Notes under the pieces: model-generated
Databases searched by the model: none
Told to the model about the DNA's origin: nothing
The model's input: the letters and a program-made list of their open reading frames with translations, nothing else
Source: Phragmites australis
Taxonomy: Eukaryota; Streptophyta; Magnoliopsida; Poales; Poaceae
Length of the DNA: 64,000 nucleotides
Direction: 5' to 3'
NCBI RefSeq assembly: GCF_958298935.1
Contig: NC_084927.1
Span: forward strand, 24,192,001-24,256,000
Program-made: the position numbers and the translations under genes
Shown here: positions 36,196 through 51,490 of the stretch, piece after piece
Layout: each line of letters begins with the position of its first letter
Numbering within the stretch: position 1 is the stretch's first letter

Positions 36196-36368
36196 ATGCA
36201 GTAATTATAGGGGAATATTTTTTTTCAGAAATAGATAAGTTTGATAAGATAGAATAAAGATGTAACATTCATGCATAAAATTGAAGAAGCATAATTGTAA
36301 CAAGCTCATCAATCCAAATGTTATTTTTAACAATATGCAAAATTCTTGATACAGTACTCATGAATGTA

Positions 36369-37836
36369 CGATATGTTGTCTAGAGGAGGGGAGAATAGAT
36401 GTTTCTACAGAATAAAATAAATAGCAACGAGAAGAAGATGAAAACTTTGCAGCGTATTAACAGAATTCGGAACTTCCGGGTTCCGAGCTCAACCCGGATA
36501 TTCCAGCTGGAACACTAAATTGAAAAATAAGAACACATAAGCAAGTCTAGATGATTCTAAGTGTTACCATATGTTCCAAAGGATGTGTAGAGGTTTTTTT
36601 TTAATGCAACATCTGCAGCCACAAACTCACAAACATGTAGATCGGGCAAATAATCCAAAAGTCAACTAGAACAAGAATGAACACAAGAATGCAAAGGAGA
36701 CACATTTATTTCTCGAAGTTCTTATCCAAAGATCCTATGTCTCCGTTGAGATGCTCATCAAGTGACCACTAAAATCGAACTTGAGCTTACTCAATTATCC
36801 TCCTCCCTTGCGGAGGTGAGGATGACCTTCACAAATATCCCGTGGCACTCTATAATCTTGTGTGCTCATCGGACGACACCTAGGCATCTAGGAGGATGAA
36901 CCTCCAAGAGTAACAAATACGGCTCGACCAACTTGACGATGAACCCAAGTGCTCAAAGATTTGAATGCGGCTCACTAGCACTCAATCTCTTGCTCTCACA
37001 CCCAACTCTCAAATCCTTGCAAGAATTGATGCCCTAAAGGAGTGGGGAGAGCTATTGAATGACTTTAAAGGCTTTTGTCTCATGGTTGTTCAACAACAAA
37101 AGAAGGAAGGGTGAAGGAGTATTTAAACTCTTCCCCCAAAACTAGCCGTTATGTAGCTTTTTGTACTAATCTGAAATTTTTGGGTTCTATCCGGAACTTC
37201 CAGGTTGGCGTGAGACTTAGCACCAAAGGACCCCCACTCGAAAGCTAACCCAGAGGGTCCGGACACACCACAAAGTCTGGAGGTTCCAAACGAACCCTGA
37301 ACTTCCGGGTCCAGACTAGAAAGGAACCCGAGGATCCCCGGTCGGAACCCAATTCGGAGGTTTCGGCAACCTGAAATTTACGGGTCAACTCAAAACTTCC
37401 GGGTTGATTTAAAACACCAAACTGAGAACCCATGCCTGGAGCTCCACCCAGAGATTCCGGCTACCCAGAACATTCGAGTTGCACCCGGAACTTCTGGGTA
37501 CACATAGGAACTTTGAAAAACGGTGTTTGTAGGGTGATTTGTGTCTCTCATCTTTAGGTTAAAAATGTTACTTTGGGCACTGAGACACCTTCAAGACTAT
37601 TTATACGCATCCCTCTTGATAGTACGACATATCTATTCTCAAATTCAAAAATAAAATCAATTTAAATATAATGAGTAACCATGTGCCGCTTCTCTTTTCT
37701 TTTTGAGGGACACCAACACTTTTTAACATCTTCAATGAGACTAATACCTATTCATAACCTCATTAAACTTATTAGTCCCTTAATTGTTTATCATCAATTA
37801 TTCAAAACCCACTTAAGAGGCCTAGATGCATATTCA
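36369..37836 (-). mobile_element. LTR of a SIRE/Maximus-like Copia element
   Basis: On the minus strand it begins TGAATATGCATCTAGGCC. It is preceded (to its right, 37837-37852) by a polypurine tract AAAAAGAGGAGAT, so it is the 3' LTR of a minus-strand element. The far end, TGTTGTCTAGAGGAGG, corresponds to the GTCGCCTAGAGGGG end of the solo LTR at 4344. Shared internal text includes AACTAGCCGTTATG. Three clusters of CCGGA-type motifs lie at 36470, 37180-37500 and just outside at 38300. The exact left end is uncertain by about 10 bp. Confidence 0.65.
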
Positions 37837-38396
37837 ATCTCCTCTTTTTGGTGATTGATGACAACATAATTAAAATTTACAAAAGATAATTGAATTAAAG
37901 ATTTTGAATTCTAAGATATATTGTGAGTTGCTCCTAAATATGCGTATTGATTAAAATTTAATTTTGACATCAAATGTATGTATTTAAAAGAATTGTGCAA
38001 GAACCCCCCCTATATCTTAACATTCATGGGGTGTAAAGAGTGTGAGTGAACATATGAAATCGTGATGCGTATGATATGGTATATCACTCAATAAAAGATA
38101 AAATAATATTACACCAGTACATCACATACTTAGCATCACCTAAGTCTCACACTAACATAAATAAGTTCTTACAAATTTAAAGTTCAACAACTAGCACACC
38201 ACATAGTTCATCACATCATTACATTAAATATTCTTACATGTCTAACACCGTAAATGATAAAGATTTGAACTGATGAAGGAGAGGAGATTTGACTACACTA
38301 ACCTAGAACTTTCAGGTCAACTCGGAACTTCTGGGTTAGACGGAAGAACAGACAGCAGAACAAAAAAGGCACATCCTTTCCCCCTTTGGCATCAAG

Positions 38397-40140
38397 TCAC
38401 CAAAAAAGAAAGAGAAAGGTATGATAAGAGAAATCACTCGCTGCCTCTTCATGGTCCTCATCTTCATCTCCACTGTCGCTATCATCATCATCATGTGAGC
38501 TCTCCTCGGTACCACCCAAGTCCTCTTCTTCTTCCTCGGTCTCTTCCTCATCATCACGAACTTGAGCATGAGATGTTCCGGTGTTGACAGCGGTGGCTTG
38601 AGCTTGATCATACCAAGCCCAAGGGTTCTCAAAAACCTTAGGCTCACTCACTTCTTCCTCGGAAGCTATGAGAGAGCAAGGAGGCTCAATCTTCAAATGA
38701 GCATGAATCTCTTTTTGCCTTGCCTCAAGCTTCCTCAACCTCAAATTTGCCTTATCCTTGTGCTCTTTGATCTTCACAGTATTATGAGTGCACACATTGA
38801 AAATTTTCTTGATAGCATTCTTGATAAAGGAGGAGGAATCACGAGAGGAAGATCCACGCCTTGTCGCTGCTCTAGGTGCTGCCATAGGAGGAGAAGGTGG
38901 TAAAGATGGAATTGATTTGGAGCTCATCAACCTAATCCTCAAAGGCTCATGCTTTTCTTTCTTGAAGAAATTTTTCTTAGCCACTTTCTCAATCATAAAC
39001 AAGATATAGGGAGTGTAGGCACAACTTTTACTTAGGGTGTGAGATGTGGTGTGAATTTCTTTGCAAATAAAATCAATCACACTAAAAGGATCACCCTCAT
39101 TAGACATCATAGCAAGTAAGTCCCTTGTGTTTCCTTGAACATTAGGCATCACCACTTTTGGGAGAAAGAGTGACGCGAAACAAAGAATTGAGATACTTAT
39201 AAAAATAGCCTCGTGTCCTTAGTTGTTCCATATGTCACTTCACCACAATCATCATACATGAATTCCATTTCATTGGTGGAAAGTTGTTGCTCCACATGAA
39301 TTTTGTTCTTACTAGTGTCATGAACATCAAATTCAAACAAGCGACCAAAATTATTGTACTTGATCTTGTACCTTTCTTCAATCATCCAATGCATTGTTTG
39401 GTTCTCTCTATGATCATAGTAGAGTGTGGCATAGAATTGGGCTATCACTTCATCCCTCCAATCATACTTTAAACCCATGATATTCTTCACTCTTTTGTGC
39501 TCACAAGTGGATATGACTTCATTAAAGATTGGATCATCTTTCTTATCTATATAGTCCCAATCAATCTATTGCATGAGAGTGACTGACTTCTTCTTAAGGA
39601 TAAAAATCGCTTAAAAGTCATTCAAAAGCCGATGATCCACCAAATTCTTCTCATACTCAAAAGGAGTTTCATATCTTTCCTTCTTGCACTTGCTGGACAT
39701 GTTCATATAGTCTACCACCTTTCTGCCCAACTGACTTGAATGCATAGATGCATGGTAGGGTTTATAAACCTTTAACGGTGGCAAAATAGTCCTTTCTTCT
39801 TGTTGCTCCATATCCTCTTTTATGTCATCATCTGATGCCCTTGAGCCAGATGCAACTGCCTTTCCTTTGCCTCTCCCTGTTGCTCCCCTTCCTCCTTTAG
39901 GTGGCAAAGCACCACCACAAGGTACATTGACAATTTGAACCATCTCATCAATGTGGATGCTACTTGAATGTGAAGCTCGCACCTTTCTAGCGATTTTGCA
40001 AATACGACCATAGCAACTGCCACTGCCCTCTGAAGCAAGTGGCTATGATGGTATTTCCCTTTACGCTTGAGGATCAAAATGAGCCTTTGTTCTCCTTTGA
40101 TAAGCTTGACCAAAATCCTCCTCATGAACCATCTTGAACT
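38397..40140 (-). pseudogene. Extra ORF of the SIRE-like element (plant-transposon-protein domain), decayed
   Basis: Three minus-strand open segments are collinear: about 40140-39611, 39490-39197 and 39155-38397. The first begins MVHEEDFGQAYQRR and contains RYETPFEYEKNLVDHR. The second holds DEVIAQFYATLYYDH and MHWMIEERYKIKYNNFGRLF, the pattern of the putative plant transposon protein domain in many grass retroelements. The third has FICKEIHTTSHTLSKSCAY and an acidic Glu/Asp-rich tail. It sits upstream of the 3' LTR at 36369, where SIRE-like elements carry an additional ORF after pol. Stops and frameshifts separate the parts. No pol is found to its right. Confidence 0.6.
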
Positions 40141-40209
40141 GCCATGAAATAGACATGGATGATATGCTTGAGAAAGGGAAAAGATTGAACATGAATTGGA
40201 ATTGAACAA

Positions 40210-42500
40210 CAAGATTTAGATGAACTGGAGTTGGACAACCCGCTGAGGTTTCACCGCTGTGGGAGTACACCCTCCACTCCAGAAACCCCCTCTTGCGCGT
40301 TACGGATCTAGGAAGTACACCCTTATATCCTCGTACCATTAAATGACATTCACCATGCTGAGAGGATAGCAAATTACTCAACTAGGTCCGTTCCATACCA
40401 AGCTTGTGGTTGTACTATTTTTATGAGTGCTCGTTCCATGAACTGGTCCTTAACATGGTTTGGGCAAAACCGCCATCATCCAACACAGGAAAATCACCAA
40501 ATATTCGTCAAGGCCTAAAATTTCACTTGGAAAACATCCACAAGCCAACCAACATGCCAAACTTTCCAATACCCTACTTTCCATGTGTCTAAGCCTTTTT
40601 ACCAAAGTTAACATCATGATTCATATATCATTAGTTATCTTATCAAACCTAGACTACCCATGAGCAAGCACAACTAAACATTTTCTACTTATAACATGAT
40701 AATCATTCTATAGCTATAAGGAATATCGGGAACAACTAGTAAACCCTACCATAGGTCATCCCACATATTTGACCAGCATGCAAAATTATAAAACAAACAC
40801 TTTATAAAATTAGGTGTAACATATTCAAGGACACTTGCCTTCTTCGAAATCTGCTCAAAGTCACCGAAGTCCTAGTCTTGGATGTTGTCAAACGTCTCCA
40901 GGATAAACTCCTCTACACGCGAACAAAACAAGCAACACTAAGAACAAGCATCCAATATAGCTAACACATCAAACCAACACTAGGAATAGCTAGAGCATGA
41001 TTTTAGAAAGATTTGGACGTAAAAACCATCCAAATCAAAGCCATGATGTGAGAACTATGGATAAACAAATTTTTAAATGGCTGAAAAAGGCAAAAGGTAT
41101 TTTTCTATAATTAAATCTATTTTTTTTGAATTTATAAAAGGACTAAAAAATTATTTAAAGTTTTCTAGCATTATTTTTCAACATAAAACTAATCATAACA
41201 ATTTATATAATTTATTTACATTTTTAGGGATTAAAAATAATTTTATATGCATTGAAATATATTAAATACATTTATTTTACTAAAGAAGACATTGTAAAAC
41301 ATTATTAAAATTATTCTAGATTTTCTAAAACTACTTTCCAAATTAAAACATAATTTAAAACATATTAAAACATTTATTCTACTGATAAAAACAATTAACT
41401 ATTTCTACCAAAATTTTCTCCTAAGGAAAAAACTATTTTCGGATTTATTTATTTTTGTGAATTATTTATCTAAAGGAAAACCATATTTACTGCGCGACGC
41501 TGATTGGACTCGGATCACTGACTGGGCTGCCACATCGGACAAAAATGTTGATATGGCATGCTGATTAGGCAACTCTGACTAGGATTATGGCTATTTGAAT
41601 TTAAACCCTAGATTTCTAATTGGACGGTCGAGATTCATCTACCGCGAAAAGGTTATTGAACTTCTAATCTACGCCGCACAAACTAGATCGGACAGTGGAT
41701 GCACGGCCTAACTTGGCTCCGACGCAGATCAACTCGACGGCGGGCTTCCGTTGCGGATCTTCGTCGAAGAGAGGAGGAGATGATGCGGCACGGCTCAATC
41801 GTCGACGGAGATCGGCGGAAAAGAGTGTGGCGGTGAATCCGAGTCCATTTGAAGGCTTGAACGACGTCGGGGAAGATGACAACAGCTCAGCGACGGTGGA
41901 CTTCAATGGCAGAAGTTTGGCAGCGTCTAAAGCTTGGTTGCGGCAGCGAAACTCGATGGAGAGTGGTCGCAGACGACAATATGTGGATTGCTAACTCGGT
42001 TACAAGATCGGACGCTGTCCAGGAAGACTGGAAAGGCACGACAACGACGGAGGAGCTCGGCGATGGTTCGGCGGCGGCACGAGAGCTCTCTAGTGGCTAG
42101 AACTCGACGAAGTTTGAGGGCTTGAACGCGGTGGAATGAAAGGAGGCTCCGCCGGGGGTTGTATGCGGCTTAAATAGATGGGGAGGGAGAGATAATCGGC
42201 TGATCGGGATTAATGGAGGGTGGAAGTTTTGGGTGTCGGTTTCCATCTCTTCGTCCACCTTTCTTCGCAAAATTAATCCTGGCTTGATTTCCTTCGTCAA
42301 TGCGGCTTCGGTTACCAACTATTGGGCTTCCCTTCCTTAATCGCGCACGTGGGTATAAAGGGGTTTCAAACGGGTGGCTGGTGCTAAAGAAATGGAAGGA
42401 GGGGAATTTGGTGGGGACAGGAAGAAGATGACAAGCAGGACCCACACTGTGGCGACAAAGAGAGATGAGAGAGAGAAGGGGCAGGGAAACAGGTGTTACA
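40210..42500 (-). mobile_element. LTR-type sequence of a gypsy-like element
   Basis: The right edge, read on the minus strand, starts TGTAACACCTGTTTCC, a common gypsy LTR start. The body contains a GTGGGAGTACACCCTCCAC stretch near 40260 and a GC-rich U5-like part at 41500-42480. Open frames there (41664-41994, 42097-42445) have no recognisable domain. The left boundary and target duplication are not resolved. Confidence 0.4.
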
Positions 42501-43362
42501 CTATAAGCCTATAACAGCACTTAAAATTTTAAAAAATCGACACAGGAAACTTAGCACTTCGAAGATGCTAAAGGTACCATGCCACAAGCATTGGCTATTG
42601 CATAGCTTTTATTTTATAATTGGATAATAATGCTGCCTTTTTACTACTGCCTCAATTAAAAAATAACAATAGGTGCAATCAAACCTTTTAAACTCTGGGC
42701 TATTCGTATCACTGTATATTTATATTGGACATATGAAAATGATATGCATAGATTTTTCAAAAAAGGTACTTAATACTATTACAAGTTACTAGATTTTACA
42801 TACATCATAAAATAAATTAATTGCGAAAGGTGCAGTTGTAGAACCATATCAATGTCCAAGACATCACTTATAGTAAGTGTTAATTTTCGAACCATGTTGA
42901 TGTCTAAAACATATTTTTTTTGTGACTGGAGGAGCATCTCCTCAAGGTGGTGATATCCACGATTAAAGCTAAGGATTCTCTTGATCCACAAGCCCGACTT
43001 CTTTAGTAACAGAAAGGTACAATTACTTCATAAATAGCTTTGTACCACGGATAATCATTCCAAGACATGGTTAAGCAGTTACTTTTTCTGGTAAGCTCGA
43101 GCTACCAGTGGATCCTACTGTTACTCTTCTTTTCACTTATGGAATTTAAGATAGCTAAAACAGCTTTGCCATAACACTTCACTGAAATAAGATACCACCT
43201 TTCACTGATTATGTCGGTAACTATGGGAACACATGTGGAAGCAAAAGGAGGAAATATGAAAGCCCCATGTGACTACATCAGACTCACAGTAGTTGCATGT
43301 AAAAAGGCTGGTTTTTCAGTAAATAGATGACGTTTGATCTGATTCACACGCTTTTTACAACT
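42501..43362. other. AT-rich intergenic DNA, no supported gene
   Basis: The minus open frame at 42779-42991 comes from an imperfect ~55-bp internal repeat (a GTAGAACCATATCAATGTC block and its GAACCATGTTGATGTC copy) and is not called as a gene. Confidence 0.35.
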
Positions 43363-44003
43363 AAGGGTGAAAACGGATCGGATACGGATCGAATAGTCCA
43401 TTTTTTATATTGCTAACCATATTTTAATATGAATACAAATACAAATACAAATATCTTTGAATGCGAATACGAATTGGGTTGTTCGAATCCGAATCCGCAT
43501 TTGGATATTTACTCGATCGGGTTGTATGCAAATATCCTACACCTTTAATGATAATAATTTTTATTTTGGTAAAATTCGTTCACATTAGGAATTACTAGAA
43601 TTACCAAAAATTTAGAAATTTCGTTTGAAATTCATGTTGGAAATTTAAATGTTTGGTTAAATTTGACTAAAATTGGATCCAATTTGACTGAAACTTGGTC
43701 AAATTTGACTAAAATTTGATCCAATTTGGTTGGGCCAGATTATACAAATTTCATTCACCTCTGAAATGTCTAAAATTTTAACAAAAATTTGGTTCCTTAG
43801 TTGACGGATACAGATCCATTTCCACATCCGAATTCAAAGCAATACGGATATCCACATCTGAATTCAATCTCGAAAACAAATTCAAATACATACATTTTAG
43901 TATCCGTTTCACAAACAAATACATATACGCATATCTATATTCGTATTTTAACGGATACAAATATTGGATAATTCGGATAGCTGCTATCCATTTTCCACCC
44001 CTA
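43363..44003. mobile_element. MITE (Mutator- or hAT-like), 641 bp, with 9-bp duplication
   Basis: The left end AAGGGTGAAAACGGATCGG pairs with the complement of the right end, TAGGGGTGGAAAATGGATAG. TTTACAACT is repeated at 43354-43362 and 44004-44012. Inverted similarity extends through GGATACGGAT / ATCCGTATCC-like words. There is no ORF. Nine bases favour Mutator; the terminal motif also resembles hAT ends (8 bp). Confidence 0.7.
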
Positions 44004-44160
44004 TTTACAACTAAGATTTAAGGCATCACCTGCATTGATCGTATTACTTTGTCCATACACATGAAAAGTAAGCATCCAGATCAATGACCTTATTCCTGTA
44101 TTATTACCAGTACAACAACTAGCTACTCAATCTAAAAAGGACTTTCCTGCAAAGGCCCAA

Positions 44161-46736
<2,576 letters not shown>

Positions 46737-47239
46737 CGTCCTCTCCTTGTCCCTCTCTTCCCCCTTGGTACCTCTCTTTATGATGGGAAGTTGGGGGCTC
46801 GTCAATGGCATTGGTAAGCAGAGAGACAATTATTATGCAGCTCTAAAACGTGGGAAGGGCGACTGATGATTGAGTTGATGGTGGTTGCCTATCGCGACTT
46901 TTGGACTTTTGCTCCCAAGATCGCTCACGGAAAGAGGCCCTGTCCAATGCAACAACAGCAGGCGAAATGACACAATCTTGGTGAGGTCACTGATGGCGAC
47001 GCAGCGCGGGCCAGCCGGCCGGCCCAAATTACGATTTCTTGGGGTCATTTCTCTTCCCGTGCTGACACCCGCTTCAGCTCGGCACCTACCAGCCAAGAGA
47101 CCGTGTGCGACATGCTCCAACCCCACGGCTAGGCCAACTAGGAGGCTAGGCACGTTCTCCGTTAGATGAATAATCTAATCGCGCAGAAAATTTACTAATC
47201 ATATAAACAACGACTTGATTAATATAGAATTAGGAGTAA
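46737..47239. other. Upstream region of OPR copy 1
   Basis: This is a moderately GC-rich intergenic stretch, probably promoter followed by unclassified repeat. The minus open frame 46833-47153 shows no known domain. I see no strong TATA box. Confidence 0.3.
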
Positions 47240-48991
47240 TTAGCCTGAATTAGGCGATGTCATCCCTTTTTCAGTCGATGCAAAATGCTTGATGGTGTCG
47301 TTTCAAATATTTATTTAGCAATATTCCGATTAAATTGATTATAAATTTAAGCATGATGAATAATAAATAAAATCCAGGGACAAACAACACATATTCGAAC
47401 ATGAGTATTTTATCAAAGCATTTAATATAAATAATGACACTCATTCAAATTGACATAAACCATGTCAGTCAACATTATAAGGTGGGATAAAACAAGAAGC
47501 ATATCAACGTGTGTTAAGTTATTTAATGAGCTCTCAGTGCGGGTTACTGAATTAACAGCCATCCAACATCAATGGCTAAAGCAGATCAACTAAGTGTGGC
47601 AGTACCAAATTAAAGTTCTAGACCGCAATTAACAAGTACAATGTCTTGATTATATAATAATTAAACTACCAACATATTACAATTATTCCAATTAATCTAG
47701 CAGAATATATATAACAATTTTAATTGCCAACAGATAAACAAGGCAATATACTAAAGTACGAAATTCTACACAACTGCACTCTGGAATAACTACTGCACTG
47801 TCACACCAATTTTCCTAAGCCAGCTATCATCATTGAGCATAAAAACTCGCCGCACTAGCATGAAATTCTTTACAATATCGGCACACAGATTAACAGGCAC
47901 ACGATATAGAAAATTGAAGGTTTAACTTTAAAATGCAACATGAATAGTCTTACTTTCCAACAAAAAAGCTGAAAACAAGACACGTGAATGCGCTATCCAA
48001 GAAAATAGATACACCCTCTCTATGTCGAGGTCAAGGGGTGCATAACACCTACCGCAGGGCACCCTGCGACAAATACCCAAGGACTAACAATCACCACAAT
48101 AGCAAGGGCCCCACTCCAAGCCAGGGAGGCTACTGTTAACCACCGGATCACAACCGCGTGTGTACGGGACATGGCCGACGCACACAAGCACACATGCACA
48201 TAGGAGCACGAGCATACACAAGAGACGCTGCGAGCCAAGCGAATACCTGACACAAGGTCCATAAGTTATAGCGGACGGAGCACACATGTGACAGAACTGC
48301 TACGAGAACGCGCACACTGACAAGATGACCACCTGCAAGAAGCGCACATGAAGGTGCGAACAACACAGAGACACCACCACAGGTCCGGCGAGCACACAAC
48401 GACCAAAGCTCACACAACGGTGAGCACACAAGGCTGAGGAACCCACTAACCGGGCCACAACATGACTCTGACAGGTGGGCGACACTCGTCATAGTAGGGC
48501 CCACCTCTAAGAAGGTGAGCTGCAACACTGCGGGAACCACCACACCGATGAGCGGAGTCGAGCCGATGCGAACAATAAAGAGGTGGAGAAAATCACCGAA
48601 GATCGGGAGGAGCTCGAGGTGGAAGATGAGGAAATTGGTTCTGTTTGGATCCATATGGGGAAAAGGAAACCACACGCCCCATATATCTTCGGCAAAGAGA
48701 GATAGTTGGCTCCATCCCCATCGGCCAGGAGACCAAATCAGGGGCAATCGTGCCCACCTAGGGCGGAGCAGTCCTAGGCTGCGCCTCCACCACTTCTCCT
48801 CGCCCTCTGCTCTGGATAAGGGCACTCAATCTCAGGTGCTAGGCTGCTCGGTTGTTAGGCCTTGTATCGGTCCAGTGCTGGATGATATAAGCCAAATTTT
48901 TTCCTTTCTTGTTTTGGTATTTCTTTATAAATTCAAATTTGACTCCATTCAAACTCAAATTTTAAAAGGGGAAAAACCTTGTAAATTCCAA
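47240..48991 (-). repeat. LTR-like direct repeat, left copy
   Basis: It is similar along about 1.75 kb to 49080-50840. Shared words include GAGCTCTCAGTGCGGGTTAC, GTGTGGCAGTACCAAATTA, CACACAGATTAACAGGCAC and AATTCAAATTTGACTCCATT. On the minus strand the right edge starts TGTTGGAATTTACAAGG, as many grass gypsy LTRs do. No ORF with a domain is present. Confidence 0.55.
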
Positions 48992-49079
48992 CAGATCGTA
49001 GAAGACCCCTCCCAGTGGTGAAGATTGGTTTTGGGTGGTGCTATGTTGAGAGCAACTGCTAACCCATGCTAATGACGTG

Positions 49080-50840
49080 ATTAAAGACGTAGTGACAGGG
49101 CTGTCCCTCTTATTGTTGTTTCAAAGTACATTTTAACAACTTTTAGATTAAATCAATTCCAAATTTAAACATAATAAACATAGCTTAATAGCCATGATAT
49201 AACATCACATACGTGAACATGAGCGTTTTAACATAATGTAAAGCATGAAATGTGCTACTCATATTCAACAAGATATCATATATGGAAATCAACAACATAT
49301 GATGGGATAACACAAGTAACTTATTAACATGTGTTAAGATATTTAGTGAGCTCTCAATGCGGGTTACTGCATTAATAGCATCCAATGCCAATGGCAAAAA
49401 ATAGATCATCAACTAGTGTGGCAGTACCAAATTAGTGTTCTAGACTATAATTAACAAATTCAATGCCTTGATTATCTAACAATTAAACTATTAGCATATA
49501 ACACTTGTTCTAACCAATCTAGTAGAACATATGTAACAAGATTAATTGCCAACAAATAAATAAGATAATATACTATATGAAATTTTACATAACTACACTC
49601 TAGAACGACTACTATACTATCACACCAATATCCCCTAAGCCCGCTATCATCATCGAGCATACAAAACCATTGAAGTAGCATATAATTCTTCCCAATATTA
49701 ACACACAGATTAATAGGCACATGATATAGCAAACTTGCACACTGAACTTAAAAGGTAACTAGAACAGTCTTACTTTCCAACGTAGAAACCGAAGGCAAGG
49801 CATGCGAATGTGTTATCATAGAAAACAAAGACACCCCTTCTATGCGAGGACAAGGGGTGAATGTTCTCGAAGATACAATGCCTAGCACCTGTCGCAGGGC
49901 ACACTGTGACAAATTCTTGTTTAGCATTAATCACCACGATAGCAAGGGCCCTAACTCCATGCAAGGGAGGTTATTGTCAAGCACTAGACCACAATAACAT
50001 GCGCAAGCATAAAGGTCACCGTGCACATGTATGTGATGCTGCAAGCCGAGCGAGCACCGGACGTGAATGCCAAAGGATCACACTAGCTTGAGATCGTGCG
50101 CGGCATGGCTACTGCAGACAGAATGCACACATGGCGAGTTCACCATGAACACGCTCACACAGGTAAGAAATCCACCTGCAAGAAGTGCGCACGGAGGCGC
50201 AAGCAACACAACCCCCACCACAACAACATTGACGATCACACAACAGCCACAACCCACACAATGGAAAGCACAAGGTCGCGGAACACCACCAACCGAGCCA
50301 CAGTCTGAGCTATTACTGGACCCAGCCGAGCGGATGTCACACTACACAGTGGGGACCACCTCAGGGAAGGCGAGCCACAACACTTTGAGCACCACCATGC
50401 CTATGAGCCGGAGCGGAGCAAGCACAGGCGAGGGAGAAGTAGAGAAGATCACCGGAGACCGGTTGGAGATCAAGGTGAAAGAAGAGGAAAAAAGGTTATG
50501 TTCAGATCCTTCGAGAGGAAGGAAAAGGAAACCACCCAAGCCTGTATACATTAGCTGAGAGATCAGATAGGCCATGTCCCCAATGGCTGGGAGACCCAGT
50601 CAAGGCTAACATGCCTGGCTACGGTGGAGGCGGCCGTTGGCGGTGGCACCCCCTCCCCTGCTCCTCCCCCTTTACTTCGGATAAGGGTGCCCTAGTGCTG
50701 GGCTGCTCGGCTCAAAAGGCCTTGAAATGGCCCAGAATCTCGTTTTTGTCATTTTCTTTTTGGAATTTCTTTACAAATTCAAATTTGACTCCATTCAAAC
50801 TCGAATTTAAAAGAAAAAAAATCCGTAAATTCTAACACTT
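49080..50840 (-). repeat. LTR-like direct repeat, right copy
   Basis: This is the second copy, starting TGTTAGAATTTACGG on the minus strand. It diverges from the left copy by substitutions and small indels. The two copies are separated by only about 90 bp, too little for a retrotransposon interior, so they are two solo LTRs or a tandem LTR pair after a large internal deletion. Confidence 0.55.
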
Positions 50841-51013
50841 AGTATAGCGCAAAACTGACATCTGACCTAACCAATATGTGTTTAGCCTTCAAATCACATG
50901 TGTATTAGTTAATTAACTCCTAATGATAGCTTAGTCATGTGATTGGTTGTGTTGTCCTTTATGTTTTAGTACAACTGTCATTCTTGACACACTTGTTGTG
51001 CAATTTGACAATA

Positions 51014-51045
51014 CTAGTAACCATGCACGTGCAACACGCATGAGC
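51014..51045 (-). mobile_element. Helitron 3' terminus
   Basis: The minus strand reads GTTGCACGTGCATGGTTACT then AG, followed by T. A palindromic TGCACGTGCA sits about 10 nt before a terminal CTAG. This is the Helitron 3' signature (hairpin plus CTRR, inserted next to T). A Helitron-type helicase remnant lies 250 bp upstream on the same strand. The 5' TC end was not located. Confidence 0.6.
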
Positions 51046-51264
51046 AATTATACAACTAAGGTTTCTAAATTATGCGAGCATCTTTTATATTCTGAGTTAA
51101 CATAAATCAAGTAACTTAATATGACAATCTTAAGCCATCCTCCACAAATATTTAACAAAACACTGCAAGCATAATGAAGGCTACTTTAATTTAATCACCC
51201 TACAAGCCTGCAACTATTACAAGAAAAAAATGCATCTAGTACAACTCCAATACATCTCACCACT

Positions 51265-51490
51265 CCAATATGTCTCTGTACACAATATTCTTGGTGCTCT
51301 TCCTGTGGGATCTATGTCTTTATTTGGCTTAGTAAGAATCCAAGTCGTCTGCCTTGACACACCCCTTGACAATGCAACATAAAACTAGCCATGTGAGAAC
51401 AACAGCTCGGGAAGGTAAGTACCAACACTAGGGATGGTTTGTCCCTGCACTTTGTTTATGGTCATGGCAAAGCTTAGGCGATTGAAAAAT
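51265..51490 (-). pseudogene. Helitron Pif1-type helicase C-terminal remnant
   Basis: Minus-strand translation shows LSFAMTINKVQGQTIPSVG, LPELLFSHG, a TAG stop, then FYVALSRGVSRQTTWILTK and KDIDPTGRAPRIL. These match the last helicase motifs (SINKxQGQT and YVALSRG) of plant Helitron RepHel proteins. The stop replaces the usual glutamine after HG. Nothing upstream of the FAMTINK segment could be read. Confidence 0.75.
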
